Positions 21,259-21,685 of a stretch of 21,685 bases of DNA are shown one piece after another. Under the pieces are notes generated by a model. That model was not told the DNA's origin and searched no databases. It saw only the letters and a program-made list of their open reading frames with translations. The first letter of the stretch is position 1. Each line of letters opens with the position of its first letter. This DNA comes from a virus. The translations under genes were made by a program, and so were the position numbers. The stretch spans positions 1 through 21,685 of IMG/VR virus record IMGVR_UViG_3300032069_000058, one strand, 5' to 3'.

Positions 21259-21685
21259 TCACAGCGGTTCGCCGCTTGCCAATTGCCGCAAAGTTACCCA
21301 AGCACTCCCTTCGAATCCGGGATCGCGGCCGCCACCCGCCGGCAGGCGTTCGGATCCCGGCACGTTAAGGCTGGCACCAAGTGCTGCTGCCCCTTCCGAG
21401 CGCAGTAGGGGCTCGACCTGGCACCGGCACCTAAAGCCATTGGGCGGGTAGATGTAACTCCATACGGCATCGTCGGCGGACGCTACAAACTGATCGAGTG
21501 CCGCATGGTTTGGCCGCACCCGATCGTCCTCGGCCGTGCGGTATCGCCAGAAGGGCAAGCCCAACATCACCTCGGGATCGCGCATCTGCTGGTAACGACC
21601 GTTGGCATAAGCGGTCGCCATGTTCTGGTTGAACACCAGGTCCGCGTGATAGGAGTTCAGGCGCGTCACCCCGGCAGAATCAAAA
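21259..21685 (-). CDS. Mu gpF-like head morphogenesis protein, C-terminal part
   Basis: The frame is open to the right edge, so the gene continues beyond it; the GTG at 21669 is not taken as the start because coding continues upstream as FDSAGVTRLNSY. Family features are visible: an N-terminal-type LVFNQNMATAYANGRYQQM, then WRYRTAEDDRVRPNHAALDQF, and WSYIYPPNGFRCRCQVEPL. These match the minor head proteins of the Mu F family, which act with the portal in capsid assembly. It ends 10 bp before the protease gene. The portal gene would be expected next outside the window. Confidence 0.88.
   Translation of the reverse strand, partial: FDSAGVTRLNSYHADLVFNQNMATAYANGRYQQMRDPEVMLGLPFWRYRTAEDDRVRPNHAALDQFVASADDAVWSYIYPPNGFRCRCQVEPLLRSEGAAALGASLNVPGSERLPAGGGRDPGFEGSAWVTLRQLASGEPL

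Noticed and set aside
1-21685. tRNA or other structured RNA genes
   Set aside because: No cloverleaf or known RNA motif was recognised in any of the gaps, which are mostly short and filled by repeats.

Overview
The window is the late structural module of a tailed phage or prophage. Essentially every supported gene is on the minus strand, so transcription runs from high to low coordinates. The head genes are Mu-like: an F-like head morphogenesis protein cut by the right edge, a protease with a nested scaffold, a decoration protein, the major capsid protein, gp36-like, G-like and gp37-like proteins. The tail is of the long, non-contractile siphovirus type: a tube protein but no sheath, chaperone-position genes, a tape measure, and M-, L- and J-like tip proteins. 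No terminase, portal, lysis, integrase or transposase gene can be identified here. Portal and terminase would be expected just beyond the right edge.

Layout from right to left: head genes (21685-18236); a block with a signal-peptide protein and a fibre-like lectin protein (18072-15970), which sits oddly inside the head module; head-completion and tail-connector genes (15913-13764); tail tube, chaperone-like pair and tape measure (13326-8598); tail tip (8594-3592); two small unknown proteins (3582-2801); a signal-peptide-bearing fibre with six near-identical propeller repeats (2751-1390); a very small ORF; and an orphan adenine-N6 DNA methyltransferase (1163-399). Bases 1-398 hold no gene I can support.

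The host is probably a GC-rich soil-type bacterium, with Acidobacteriota my best guess. The reasons are short palindromic GTAGCG-bounded repeats, simple AAAGTCGAAAG-type and TTCTGCC-type repeats between genes, and Sec-signal tail-fibre-like proteins, all of which I recall from that group. This is an inference from memory, not a database result.

The most unusual signal is a perfect 41-bp mini-element with 8-bp terminal inverted repeats (AATGCCGC...GCGGCATT). It occurs four times between 13383 and 14289, always after GTTG and before GA. One copy (14249-14289) lies in a repeat whose close relative at 19691-19756 lacks exactly 42 bp, so the window holds both an occupied and an empty site. Other points of interest are propeller repeats whose amino-acid changes fall mainly on a few positions, a possible Mu-type -2 frameshift before the tape measure, and a strong internal start for the scaffold.
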